Shown here one piece after another: positions 33,590-44,624 of a stretch of DNA of 64,000 nucleotides. The notes below the pieces were generated by a model. The model was given only the letters and a program-made list of their open reading frames with translations, was not told the origin of the DNA and made no database searches. The position numbers and the translations under genes were made by a program. The stretch comes from Semisulcospira habei (lineage: Eukaryota; Mollusca; Gastropoda; Semisulcospiridae), in contig BTPG01000002.1 of the NCBI GenBank assembly GCA_036245525.1, positions 126,760,862 through 126,824,861 of the forward strand, read 5' to 3'. Each line of letters starts with the position of its first letter. The stretch's first letter is position 1.

Positions 33590-34830
33590 CACACAGACAT
33601 GACTGCAAGTGGATCTGACTACACACGGACATGACTGCAAGTGGATCTGACTACACACGGACATGACTGCAAGTGGATCTGACTACACACGGACATGACT
33701 GCAAGTGGATTTGACTACACACGGACATGAGTGCAAGTGGATCTGACTACACACGGACATGACTGCAAGTGAAACTGACAGCAAGTGGACCTGACACAAA
33801 GTGAAACTGACAGCCGGTGGACTTGACTATAAGTACAGCTGACAGCAAGTGGACATAAATGCAAGTGGAAATGAATGAACGTGGAAATGATTTCAAGTGG
33901 ACCTGACTGCAATTAATCTTGAATGCAAGTGGACCTGACTGCAATTAATCATGAATGCATGTGGCCATGACTACAAGTGGGCCTGACTACAAGTGGGCGT
34001 GACTACAAGTGGTTCTGACTACAAGTGGTCCTGACTACAAGTGGGCCTGACTACAGGTGGGCCTGACTGACTACAAATGGACCTGACTACAAGTTTGCCT
34101 GACTACAAGTGGACCTGACTACAAGAGGGCCTGATTACAAGTGGGCCTGACTACAAATGGTCCTGACTACAAGTGGTCCTGACTACAAGTGGTCCTGACT
34201 ACAAGTGGTCCTGGTCCTGACTACAAGTGGTCCTGGTCCTGACTACAAGTGGTCCTGACTACAAGTGGACCTGACTGCTGGCTACAAGTGGACCTGACTG
34301 CTGACTACAAGTGGACCTGACTGCTGACTACAAGTGGACCTGACTGCTGACTACAAGTGGACCTGACTGCTGACTACAAGTGGTCCTGACTACAAGTGGA
34401 CCTGACTGCTGACTACAAGTGGTCCTGACTACAAGTGGACCTGACTGCTGACTACAAGTGGTCCTGACTACAAGTGGACCTGACTGCTGACTACAAGTGG
34501 ACCTGACTGCTGACTACAAGTGGACCTGACTGCTGACTACAAGTGGACCTGACTGCTGACTACAAGTGGTCCTGACTACAAGTGGACCTAATGGCAAGTG
34601 GGCATGGATGCAATGCACCCGTCTTCCCGACCTTCCCGGGGAAGGCAGCCCAAATTTCCACTCGTGGGACTTGACTGCGCGTGGATATGCCTGCAAATGG
34701 ACGTCGCTGCTAGTGGATGCGAATGTGACTGTAAGGCGAATGTGACTGTAAGGCGAATGTGACTGTAAGGCGAATGTTGTAAGTTGGATTTACTTGCAAG
34801 TGGTGGATATGAATGCAAGTAGACACGAAT
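33590..34830. repeat. 16-mer-based satellite, main block with 32-mer and 23-mer derivatives
   Basis: At 33,590-33,770 a 32-bp dimer repeats (ACACGGACATGACTGC alternating with AAGTGGATCTGACTAC). At 33,970-34,260 the 16-mer TGACTACAAGTGG plus three bases repeats. At 34,260-34,590 a 23-mer, CCTGACTGCTGACTACAAG plus TGGA, repeats alongside 16-mers. At 34,725-34,775 a 16-bp unit (AATGTGACTGTAAGGC) repeats. Confidence 0.92.
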
Positions 34831-34866
34831 GAGCGGAAGTAAAACTAAATCATGTAAGTGGGGATT

Positions 34867-35469
34867 CTAAGTGGAAACGAAATTTATACTGACTTTTGAT
34901 TCCTCTCTGGTAGTGGTCGTCATGTCCTTATTTGATGTCTGAACCAAGACTTCGCGCAAGGCTAACGGGTCCAAGGTGACCAAGCCCGTCGGGCTTTCAG
35001 AGCGCGGCGGCGTCATGACAAGTGTGCGGTCCGCCAGGGAATAGAAGCGCCTTGAGTATCTTGAGCTCGCTATGTCAGACCTCTTGGAACTCATAGATTT
35101 TACAGACGAAACGGAGCTAAGAGAAACTTGTGACATGACATCAACGGACGTGTTACTGGCTTTAATCACTCGCCCCAGTGACTTTATTCCAACCTGTCTT
35201 ACAGGCGCACGATCATCAGCCATTCGAGCCTTGGACCTCAATTCGGGTTTGGAACTAATTCCAGCTAGAGATGTTTTTCTGCAATCACTAATCACAACTT
35301 CGCGCTTTACAGCGACATCAGGTGCTTGACGCTCACTCTTTCCCAAGTACGTTGTATCACCAACTTCGCCCCCGGACGTGGTGCCTGCTGTAGAGAATGA
35401 TCCGGTACTGCGCCGTTTCAATTTTACCGGGGACTCTGAAGCACGTGTGGCCTTCGCATGGTCCGCCAT
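34867..35469 (-). CDS. Unidentified serine/basic-rich reading frame
   Basis: The minus strand is open for 200 codons from Met 35,469 (context GCAGAAATGG), or 225 codons from a Met at 35,544. The protein is hydrophilic, with a run SSVSSVKSMSSKRS and many arginines and lysines, and no membrane segment. It lies in sequence that matches none of the repeats I recognised, next to the satellite. It might be a host exon, or the disordered gag N-terminus of an LTR element such as BEL/Pao, which can look similar. I do not recognise the family. Confidence 0.35.
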   Translation of the reverse strand: MADHAKATRASESPVKLKRRSTGSFSTAGTTSGGEVGDTTYLGKSERQAPDVAVKREVVISDCRKTSLAGISSKPELRSKARMADDRAPVRQVGIKSLGRVIKASNTSVDVMSQVSLSSVSSVKSMSSKRSDIASSRYSRRFYSLADRTLVMTPPRSESPTGLVTLDPLALREVLVQTSNKDMTTTTREESKVSINFVST

Positions 35470-35544
35470 TTCTGCCCTTGTTGCGGGTAATTTCATAGTC
35501 ACGCCAGAGCACAGAGAGAAAGATATGCTGCATGGCCCTGGCAA

Positions 35545-36009
35545 TGGAAAAACATAACGATATGTGTTTATTTATTTATTTACAGTGCACTCATTTAAAA
35601 GTTGATGTTAATAAGTATTTAAACGCGTACTCTGCAGGATGACTTCACGTGTCAGAAAGAAATACACGTACTTCATTATGTGAACGCTGTTGTAGCTAGT
35701 CAGTCCAAGACACTCCGGATTTGACTCGGGCTACAACAGGCCCTTCGTCCTGGGACAAGTATTAACAGTAATAATAATACAACGCTGTTCTGTATGGTCG
35801 TTCCCCATTTATGCAGACTCGAAAAGCTTTACAAATAATTATAAACACAAAAACGAGAAATTATATAACTGTGAGAAGAAAGATCACAATAAAAAAGTTC
35901 ACAAAACAGTTCAGGCATACTAACTACAGTCTTTCAAACTAACCACACATTCTGTTCACAGCCACGCCAACCAAAATCATATGATGGAAGCAAAGAAAAT
36001 TAACATTGA
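35545..36009. other. Non-coding sequence with a short hairpin
   Basis: No gene is seen. A 9-bp perfect inverted repeat (TGTTGTAGC at 35,688-35,696 with GCTACAACA at 35,730-35,738) encloses 33 bp. It looks tRNA-like in outline but lacks a matching T-arm. Confidence 0.4.
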
Positions 36010-37135
36010 TATGCTAATTTAAAAGATATGTTTTCAAGTTGGTTTAAAACGCCCTGAGAGTGTAGGGGAATGACGGACATGGAGAGGTAATGAGTTAAAC
36101 ACCTGAGGGACCTGGTACTGAGAAGAACGAGCACCTGCAGTCTTCAAGTTAATTCTCAGTTAGACAAGTTGCTAACAAGAACATAGGCTACGAGTAGGGT
36201 TATAACAACAGAGACTGGAGGAGACTACAAGGGGAGTGTGTTGTCAAGTGCTAGTATGCCACGGTAAGCCAGCTTATACCGAGTTCTCTGATTGACAGGA
36301 AGCCAATGGAGTTGTTTAAACCGCAGTGGTCAGCGGTCAGTGGTCAGCTTAACATGATCAGCGCGTTTCTTGCGAAGAATTAATCTGGCTGCATTGTTTT
36401 GAATGCGCTAAATGTGAGATAGTTGTTCTGAGATGATGACTGCAAGACGAGAATATAGTCAAGGCGGTACAGTGGTCCTTTCTGTCACGAAGGGTCTTAT
36501 GCCGAGTTTTCGTAGTTCCATGTAGGCAGTGCGACAAATGGAGCTAACCTGCCTCTCCATAGACAAGGTAAAGTCGATGTGAACACCAAGATTCTTCAGC
36601 TCTGCTTTAAATGGAATTTCACGGCCACCTAAGGTGATGTGATCAGTACAGCAGACAGAAGTTTGAGCGTGAGTACCCGCAACCATGCTTTCTGTTTTCA
36701 TTATTCAATTAGGGTTTGTTAGAAGTCATCAAGTCTTTGACTTCACCAATGCAGTTTTCCATGCTGAAGACAACAGTTTGGAAGTTCTAAGGCTGATCAG
36801 TCTTAAGGAGCTGAGTGTGGCCAGCATATTTGTGGAACTCAGAAATGTGTTTTCCAATGCGCGACACGGGCTCATTATATTATGAGAAAAACAGTTGGTT
36901 CAGAACTGATCCCTGCGGTACATCGTGCTTTAGCTGTGCAGGCTCAGAAAGAACACCATTGACGCTTACAGACTGGTACCGGCTGTCCTCCATGCAGGTT
37001 ATACGCTATGTAAGTGCAACAGTTGAAATGCCAAGGCAAACTAGCGAACGATCAAGAAGGATTGTGTGATCAAAGGTGTTGAAAGATGCTGACAGGCCTA
37101 AAAGTGACAGTACAGACACATGTCCGACGTTAGCA
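36010..37135 (-). pseudogene. CR1/L2-like LINE relic, RT C-terminal region
   Basis: The minus strand has LGGREIPFKAELKNLGVHID, then FTLSMERQVSSICRTAYMEL, the post-catalytic block of L2/CR1-type RT. Further decayed parts (RADHVKLTT, SIGFLSI and a proline/serine-rich C-terminus) can be followed to about 36,010 only with many frame changes and stops. The upstream side reaches about 37,135. It is an old relic. Confidence 0.65.
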
Positions 37136-37139
37136 TGAG

Positions 37140-37224
37140 AATACAAATACGAATACCTTTATTGTACCAAGATACGAATACCTTTATTGTACCAAGATAC
37201 GAATACCTTTATTGTACCAAGATG
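37140..37224 (-). repeat. 25-bp x 3 tandem tail of the Rex1-like LINE
   Basis: ACGAATACCTTTATTGTACC plus AAGAT repeats about three times. On the minus strand it contains AATAAAG, fitting a LINE 3' end. Confidence 0.85.
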
Positions 37225-38460
37225 GGAAATTTGTTTGCAGCGGAATGTTTTTAAAAACAGTCGTAAAAACAACAAATGTGAACATAAAACAAATAAATAT
37301 ATTGACTGACTAGAACACACCGACCGATTACAGTATGTGCACGTATATAACATCACAACCATCTGTAATGTTAATATCTACCTAGAAAGAAAACGTGCTT
37401 AAAAACTAACTGAGACGACACTACCTTATGCCACGCGCACAACACACACGCACGCACACACGCAAACACCCCCCCCCCCCCCCCCCACAAACACTTGCGT
37501 ATCACATGACATTGCAAATTCATAGACCTGAGGCTGACGTCCTTCAAATGATGCCATGACTGTAGGTCTATGCCATGACTATAGGTCTAGGCCATGACTA
37601 TAGGTCTATTGCCATGGCATCATTTAGGAGACGGATAGATAATGACACGAAAGAAAGACGTCTGCGATTTGTTTTGCACGTCACAGTTCCGTATCTCCTG
37701 GAGGAAGGCAACAAGGCATATTCTTCGGATAAAACATGGGTATCATCAGACACAATGTGGAACGCTTTGTTAAGCACCTGGTTCTCATAGTTATTTTGCT
37801 ACTGATGTTGCGCTGGAGCTTAGTCTTATCTTTGTAGGCTCATGTTCCCAAACCAACAGACACATGAGAAGGTGAGTACACTTTGAATAAAAAGACTGAT
37901 AAAAGAGAGTTAAAACAGAGTTGTCAACATTAAACTTCCGTAGCCTCCTCAAAAGATACAGGCGCTGTTGGCCTTTCTTGTGCAAAACATCACATCGTCT
38001 GTCCCATTTAAATTTGTCATCAATAGTGGTTCCGATGTATTTGTACTTGGTCACCTTTTCCACAATTTCATACAAAATGACAATGTTTGACTGCGTTTGA
38101 TGGTTTTTCCTTAAGTCTATGCACATATCTCTCGTTTTGGAAGCATTGATGCACAGAAAGAAGTCGCGGCACCAGTTCACAAAATCCTGCACGACTGGAC
38201 CGTGACTGGTTTCCTCATAGAGCAGGCGGCTCAGCAGAGCAGAATCGTCTGAGAACTTAATCAAGTGCCTGTCACTGTGTGCACTCCTGCAGTCATCTGT
38301 ATACAATATAAAGAAGAGTACCTAAAACACACAGCCTTGAGGTGAGCCTGTAGAAACCGATTTAACAGTAGACAATGTGCCGTTTACCCGAACTCTTTGC
38401 GGTCTGCACACGAGAAAGTCTAGAATCCACAAGGCCAAACTGTTAGCTTAAAATGTAGGA
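37225..38460 (-). mobile_element. Rex1/CR1-like LINE fragment, RT and 3' end
   Basis: The minus strand encodes ILDFLVCRPQRVRVNG and VSTGSPQGCVL, then, after a frame change, LYTDDCRSAHSDRHLIKFSD (38,306 on) and KYIGTTIDDKFKWDRR. It ends near 37,590 with CKTNRRLSFVSLSIRLLNDA. The DDC and KFSDDS motifs are those of Rex1-type reverse transcriptases. The 5' part is missing and a poly-C tract lies at 37,469-37,487. It is inactive. Confidence 0.8.
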
Positions 38461-38469
38461 AAGCTTGCC

Positions 38470-39141
38470 AGGGGCCGCAACGGGGCGAGGCACAACAACT
38501 GCTTTGCTACACATCATGAACAGCCTACTCACTCAGCTACTTGCTCTTCAGGAAACTTACCTATGATGTGTTCACAATGCTTCACGGAAAATAGGGCGAG
38601 TGTAGACTGTTATTATAGTAAAGCGCGATATCGACCTGCATGAATCATTATTCATTATTTTGTACTGGTCACAAAAAGGTGGTATAGTGGTACAAAATTA
38701 AAACCGGAACAAAGTTCATGAAATTTAATTTGCAGTATTATGTATCAATCTAGTTTCAGAATTAATTATGAAAAAAGCTTGGGGTCAAGTTGCTTCGGCA
38801 TAATATTGAAATTAGTCCTCAGCCACTTGAAGAGATTTCTAACGTTTCACCGTGACACCGATGTGCAGATGAAAGTGGGATGAGAATGAACGCAACTTAT
38901 TTTGATATGAAATGATTAGATAAACTTCTTTTTAGCCCAAAAACTTAAAAATGACGTTTTTTGATATCATATGTTGTGTTCATATACTGATCATAGTCCT
39001 GTGACACTGAAACGTAGAAACCATACAACTTAAAATTTCCTTCAAGATCTACTACTTCTGTTTTCCTTTGTTTTCTCCTTTAACACATTCCTTGCCATAT
39101 CATCAACTTTTCTTTTCATACATGTTATCAATTGTTACCTT
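38470..39141. other. No recognised gene; scattered CGTTTCA/GTGACAC motifs
   Basis: AT-rich unique-looking sequence. Two instances of a motif that recurs to 42.0 kb (AACGTTTCACCGTGACACC near 38,840, and GTGACACTGAAACGTAG near 39,001 in the opposite orientation). Confidence 0.4.
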
Positions 39142-39330
39142 GTCAATTGAGTTGATTGGTTGTACATTGCTTAACGTCCCGACAACAATAAGACTTTTTC
39201 AGGACGTGCCTGCACTGCTTGTGAAAAAAAAAAAAAAAACTAAACAGAATATTGAATGTATGTCGCCAGCCGGTCCAATATGCTAAATAAACTTAAGACC
39301 ATTTAGCAACACACATCCAATATCAAGAGC
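39142..39330 (-). repeat. LINE/SINE 3' tail, copy b
   Basis: This is the second copy of the repeat at 26,300-26,480, including CATTGCTTAACGTCCCGAC and CGCCAGCCGGTCCAATAT. It continues further than copy a. No coding part is seen. Confidence 0.6.
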
Positions 39331-39589
39331 TACAGACAGCGCAGACAGTAGGGAGAGTTTAAAAAAGGAAAATACAGGTGAATGGACCAAGGGTAGACAT
39401 AAACACATGCCCCAGAATCGAGGGGAAAAACCCACCCTGTGGGGCTGGCCAGGGTGACCCTGGGAACTAAAAAGCAGTTAACCCCACCCAAGTCCCCCAA
39501 GGCAGACCCGGGTGGGGGTGTCAATTGGGAGAGTGAATGTGTTTGTGAAGCAAGTTACCGCGTTTCATGTGACACCGTGTGAAAAGACG

Positions 39590-39760
39590 ATGATGAAAGA
39601 TAGTATAAACTAACTCATGTTTGAAAAATATCGATGAAAGTGCGCCTCACTGTTGTTTTTAGGTTTACAATGCAATGGTGAAAGATAGTGCAACCTAACT
39701 CACTTTTGAAAAATTTCGAGAAAAATGCGCCACAATGGTTATTTTAGGGTTCTAGCGCTT
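39590..39760. repeat. Imperfect tandem duplication, about 82 bp
   Basis: GTGAAAGATAGT, CTAACTCA, TTTGAAAAAT, GCGCC and TTTTAGGTT recur twice, offset by about 82 bp. Confidence 0.6.
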
Positions 39761-39790
39761 CATATGACTGCTCGGCAATTTTCAGTCAGA

Positions 39791-39960
39791 AGCCGTTTAC
39801 ACTTGCAACCAGAGTTCAACCCGCGTTAAACCCAGTTTGGTGCGTTTACACTTGCATTTGGAACCGGGGTTGACCGGCTCACGTGACTTTGGAAAAGCAT
39901 CTTAAGATGGCGCCCCTCCAGGAAACATCTTGCAGTTGAGTGGTGACCAGTCGTTATATA
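39791..39960. repeat. Dispersed repeat, family R-GTT, second copy
   Basis: CCGTTTACACTTGCAACC opens it. It shares GGAACCGGGGTTGAC, GATGGCGCCCC and GGTGACCAG with 22,791-22,965. A reversed CCGTTTACGCTTGCA lies at 41,384-41,398, possibly the opposite end. Confidence 0.5.
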
Positions 39961-40096
39961 TATATTTTTTTAAGTACATACATATTAACTGTAAAACAAA
40001 TCGTCGTCGGTCGTCATTTATCCCCATGTCCATCCTGCTGAACGATGAGTCGAGCTGCGCTGACCTCACTGCCTGCATTTACCATGTGATACAGCC

Positions 40097-40107
<11 letters not shown>

Positions 40108-40147
<40 letters not shown>

Positions 40148-40200
40148 TGGGTGGGTGGGTGGGTGGGCGGGTGGGTGGGTTGGTGGGTGGGTGTGCATAC
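40108..40200. repeat. (GT)n, (GTGC)n and (GGGT)n compound microsatellite
   Basis: The run changes from TG to GTGC to GGTGGGT units. Reading frames across it are artefacts. Confidence 0.95.
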
Positions 40201-40545
40201 GTGTGCGTGCGTTTAGTTTTATGTATACAGTATAGTTTATTTTTAGTTATCAGTTTATGTTGCTGTGATACCCTCCATGATTTTACACATGTAATTATTT
40301 TAGTCTAGTCTTAGCCTATTGTTTATTATGTATACTAGCGAGTTTAGGTTGTTTGTGTGTATGTATGTGGAAGGGTATTGGAGGGGGGGGGGGGGGGGGC
40401 AGGGAGTAAGGGTGTTACGGATGACGTGAACATGTAATTAAAAAAAAATGTATGCTCGTTTCTATTGTGTATGTTATACCGCTGCGCCAAAATTTCCCCT
40501 CGGGGATAATAAAGTATTATTGTATTGTATTGTATTGTATTGTTA
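40201..40545 (+). mobile_element. Rex1/CR1-like LINE 3' UTR and tail
   Basis: The end reads AATTTCCCCTCGGGGATAAT, then AAAGTATTATTG and a (TATTG)n tail. The TTTCCCCTCGGGGATAA hairpin followed by AATAAAG and a pentamer tail is characteristic of Rex1/CR1-type 3' ends. No coding part remains. A run of about 18 G lies at 40,382-40,399. Confidence 0.6.
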
Positions 40546-42186
40546 GTATGATGTACTATTCCTTTCGCACAGAAAGAGACGATCTCGTGATATCTAAACA
40601 TGAGATCAAAGTTCTTTGCAGTGGCGGATCTGTGGGCAGTAGGGGAGCTCCATATGGTTCCGGACCTCCTCCCCCCCCCCCCCACCCCGCCACCTCAAAC
40701 CGGCCCAAAATTCTTTAAAAAGCTACAAAAAGTCCCTTTTGGGGGGAGTTGCCCCCCCCCCCCCCGCCCTTTCACACTCCCTCCCCCCCCCTCCCCGCTT
40801 TCCTCTTTGTACCAGATTTTGACGCGTGGCGTGGCGGAGGATGCTTTGATCTTTCGGCTACTGAAGAGAAGGTCTAGCGTCGGGAGGCCTTTGTGTCAGG
40901 TTGAAGGTCCCAAACAAAAAGTCGGACCCCCTCCCACCCCGCACCCCCCCCCCCCCACCTCCCCCTCGAGTTAACTAATCCGCTCCTACTTAGTACAGAA
41001 AGGTTTGGGGAAAAAAGAAAAAAAAATCTTTATGACAACATTTTTCATTAACATCGTTCTTACACTGTCAGCTCGGCAACCCGCGTATTTTACTTTCAGA
41101 AGTGTTCGGTCTGTCACGGTCTCACGACTGCTGACGGAAAATTGTTCTGCAAACTTAAAGTGAACATCTGTAGCCTAAATTTGGATGAGAAGCCGTGGAG
41201 ACAACTCATGTTTGACTGTCGATGTGCACAATGGGCTTCAGCGCTCTGAAATCTGTTGTGTACCTAAATTCCCGCCAGTGTCGTCACGCCGGATGTCTTT
41301 GCAACGTGCACAACGATGACGCGAAATGGAATCCAGTCAGATACAACCATAAACGCACGTACCCAGGTTGAATTCGGGGAGATGTGCAAGCGTAAACGGT
41401 CTCTCAGCGCCGATGTTTATTTGTCCATTCACAATTGCTTGAACATACTCTAAATATTAAACAACAACAACAGCAACAGCAAATATACATATCATATTAA
41501 TGTGAAAGTGCCAGCTTTAATGAATGGTAATCAAGAGTAAAAACAGGTATTTTGAGAAAATCGGCAACTCGGGGCTTGCAAAAGTCGAGCGGTTTCTAGC
41601 GTTTCATGTGAACTTGAGCGCATTCTGGGGACCACAAAGCCTGGTTTCACAGTAAGCGGGTAAATTGTCATCAGTTGCTGTGCTCGAGGCTCCATTTCCG
41701 CCTTTGAAGTGAAAAATGACTGGAGGTTGGTTCCCTTTTGCAGATAACCAATGTTTAAGTTTGTGGGTTTCAAGCGTTTCATCTGTGACACGGTGGACAA
41801 AAACTGATCTGCCTAGCAAAGAAATGGACTGCAAATAGGCCCGTTTCGGAAGTTTTTGGTGTGTACTTTCGATTTGTACCGATGACATTTACCGTACGAT
41901 TTGCCAACGCTTGCAGACTATCTTTTTGTTGACATCGGAAACGTGACACCGATGGAAACGCTAGAAAACCTGAATTCGGACACAAAATTCAAGGAGTTCT
42001 AAAACAGACAGATTTATCAGGTTTTAGCATGTTTCAATGATGTTTTATCTACTGGAAACGCACAAAAAGCAATACACGGAAGCTTCATTCAGTGTGCACA
42101 GCACGCTTTCCAGAGTAAGGCAACTGAATTCCTCTTTTCGGACGCCTTTTTAAAAAGCGATTTCTGTCTTTTCCCCCCGATTTCAC
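40546..42186. other. No recognised gene; C-rich tracts and recurring CGTTTCA/GTGACAC motifs
   Basis: Poly-C tracts lie near 40,670, 40,755 and 40,947. From 41,595 to 41,970 the words TCTAGCGTTTCATGTGA, AGCGTTTCATCTGTGACAC and GTGACACCGATGGAAACGC recur about 170 bp apart. The short minus-strand reading frames here (41,531-41,985) show no family signature. Confidence 0.4.
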
Positions 42187-42390
42187 CACTGTATCCAGCT
42201 CTGTTGATATAATCTATGCTCCTGTAGATTGTTTGATCACTGTATCCAGCTCTGTTGATATAATCTATGCTCCTGTAGATTGTTTGACCACTGTATCCAG
42301 CTCTGTTGATATAATCTATGCTCCTGTAGATTGTTTGACCACTGTATCCAGCTCTGTTGATATAATCTATGCTCCTGTAGATTGTTTGAT
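42187..42390. repeat. Tandem repeat, 4 x 51 bp
   Basis: Four nearly identical units beginning CACTGTATCCAGCTCTGTTG and ending GATTGTTTGA plus T or C. The only variation is at the last base. Confidence 0.97.
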
Positions 42391-42557
42391 CTCTTTTTAA
42401 AAGCTTACGTCCACGTTCACGGTTTTCATAATAAAATACAAATTGCGTTACGTCTTTTTTCGTGACACCCCTGCGTTGTGTCCAATACCAAAAAATGACT
42501 CATATAATTTATGAGTTGTTCTCCAGAACTGGTTATTACTTGGGGTAGACCACTTTT

Positions 42558-42790
42558 TTATAATAATAATAATAATAAGGAAGATTTATAAGGCGCCTAT
42601 ACATGGTAAGATGCTCTAGGCGCCGTACATACGAACAAGAAAAATAATACACAAAAGGTGACAAAAACCAAAGCCACATGTACAATTACACAAAAGAACA
42701 GAAAATGTCTAAATACACAAACACTGATATCACGATGGGAGAAGATGGGTTTTAAGACTGTGTTTTTTCCCTTCCTTTAATTTTTAGCAG
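42558..42790 (-). repeat. SINE or L2-type tail with (TTA)n
   Basis: The plus-strand (ATA)n is followed by AGGAAGATTTATAAGGCGCC and CTCTAGGCGCCGTACATAC. On the minus strand this reads GGCGCCTTATAAATC then (TTA)n, like the shared 3' ends of L2/CR1 elements and their SINEs. No coding part is seen. Confidence 0.5.
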
Positions 42791-43069
42791 CTTTAGGTGG
42801 ATGACTATGTCACAAATCCATCAAATATATGCCAAAGAATCAGCTGAATTAGAGTCGGGCACATAAGGTGTCTACATTATGAGAAAATTTGAATGGTTTA
42901 AAAAACTTCAGAGAATGGCGTCTTGAAAGTTTCCACCGATCAATTACTCGCGAAAGTTTCATGTTATCAAATCCATTCAGTAAACTTGGCCTTTCATTTG
43001 CTTTCTTTTTGTTGAAATGATGCCAATAAAGGTATGTCAAAAGACTAAATGTTGTTGAAGGTCTTATCA

Positions 43070-44135
43070 TCAGCTATCTATCTGTCTATCTATATCCCGT
43101 AGTCTTGCCGACCGTTGGGGCACCACTGATGACTTGGCAATCAGCTTCCTCCATTCCTTTCTGTTCTCTGCTATTCTTAGCGTATCGCCCAGCCTCAGTC
43201 CTGTCCACTCTGAGATATTGTCCTCTGTCTTCCTCTCCTTCATCCTCCTTGCACAGTGCCTTGCAGGATTGTTTTGGCAAGCCCTGCTGAACGCGTGACA
43301 TGCCCATACCACTTCAGTTTGCGTTTTTCATAATAGCTAACAGGTCTTCATAGGGCCCGATGGCTTGCCTGATTCTGCTGCCCACTTTCTCGTTCGTGAT
43401 GTGATCTCTGTATAAAATGCCAAGCAGTCTTCGAAAACATCTCATTTCAGTGACTTGTATCCTTTCAAGGTCTGCTGTGAGGGTCCATGACTCACAGGCA
43501 TACAAGAACACTGAGAGGACTAAGGATCGCATCAGTCTGATCTTGGAGCAGAGTGTGATGTTTCTGTCCTTCCATATGATCTTCAATCTTTTCAGTGCTG
43601 TTGTTGTCTGCGCAATCCTGGACAGTATTTCTGGTTTCGATCCCTCATCTGTCACAATGGCTCCTAAGTATTTGAATTTATTAACTGTTTCCAGTTTTTG
43701 GCTTCCAATCATGACGTCAGTGCCAATGCCACTGGTGTTATTTGGTCTTCTCTGCACTGATTTCCATGATCCCATACACAATGGCTGTACTGTCCAGCTT
43801 TTCCACCAGCTGAGCTAGCTCCTTCTCTGTTCCTGCAAGGCCATCAATGTCGTCTGCAAAGCGCAAGTTTGTGATTGTTCTGCTTCCAATACTGACAGTT
43901 CCTTCATGATCTTTCAGATTCTTTCCAGGAAGATGTTGAAAAGAGTAGGTGAGAGCAAGCAGCCTTGTCTGACTCCGACTGTAGTCCAAAATCAGTTTCC
44001 TATTTTGCCGTTGAAGCAGACTGCACTAGTGGCCTTGTTGTAAAGGTTTGCTATGACTTTGATCAGGTTGGCATTGATGTTGTATAGCTTCATGGTGGAC
44101 CAAAGGGCTGCATGCCACACCCTGTCAAACGCTTA
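43070..44135 (-). pseudogene. RTE-like LINE fragment: RT palm/thumb and C-terminus
   Basis: The minus strand begins at KAFDRVWHAALW (near 44,130). It continues with GVRQGCLLSPTLF across a frame change, then LRFADDIDGLAGTEKELAQL and KYLGAIVTDEGSKPEILSRI, VFLYACESWTLTADLERIQ, and the tail NISEWTGLRLGDTLRIAENR, ending in VVPQRSARLRD near 43,090. These are standard RTE-clade motifs. The 5' part, including the endonuclease, is missing. Two or three frameshifts make it inactive. Confidence 0.85.
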
Positions 44136-44622
44136 TGATCAGCTACCTGTGACTAAATTTGATTGAAAAAATTACAAAAATGTTGACAACACCTACAATT
44201 ACATCAAAAATTGGCAGTTTACACACATTTGCTGGCCTCTTGTGACCCTTGACCTTTCTGAGGGGTCATCCAAATTAGTATGCATAGTTAGGTCTTACTA
44301 TCAGGTATCTCTGTAGAAAGTTTGGGTTTGAAGTTGTGAATAGTATAATGAGAAAAAATTAATTATGTCACAATATAGCTATTTTTGACCTATTTCCTAA
44401 TCTATTTTGACCTTGACCTTTGTGAGAGGTCACTCAAAGTGGTATGTTTAGAAAGGTTTTGCCACAAAGTATCCAAGGAGCAAGTTTGAAGACTGTGGCT
44501 TTAATAGTCTCCCAGAAAATGCCAACGTTAAAGTTTACCACGGACGACGGACTACAGACGACGGACGGACGACCACTGGCCCAGAACACAGACTCACTTT
44601 TGGTTCTCAAGTGAGCCAAACA
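44136..44622 (+). repeat. GACCTT-type element, plus orientation
   Basis: Left-truncated by the RTE fragment. It has the unit core near 44,243, the block GAAAATGCCAACGTTAAAG, and the end AAGTGAGCCAAAC. Confidence 0.85.
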
Positions 44623-44624
44623 TA

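Noticed and set aside
33005..34830. CRISPR or coding repeat protein (minus-strand frames rich in Ser/His/Val)
   Set aside because: The period is 16 bp, so frames rotate through the unit. The frames are short and only open by chance. This is a satellite.
34867..35469. Assignment of this frame to a BEL/Pao gag
   Set aside because: Only vague compositional similarity. No zinc knuckle, protease, RT or LTR was found nearby, so it is left unidentified.
35688..35738. tRNA gene
   Set aside because: Only an acceptor-like 9-bp stem is present. The D- and T-arms do not pair and the length is about 50 bp.
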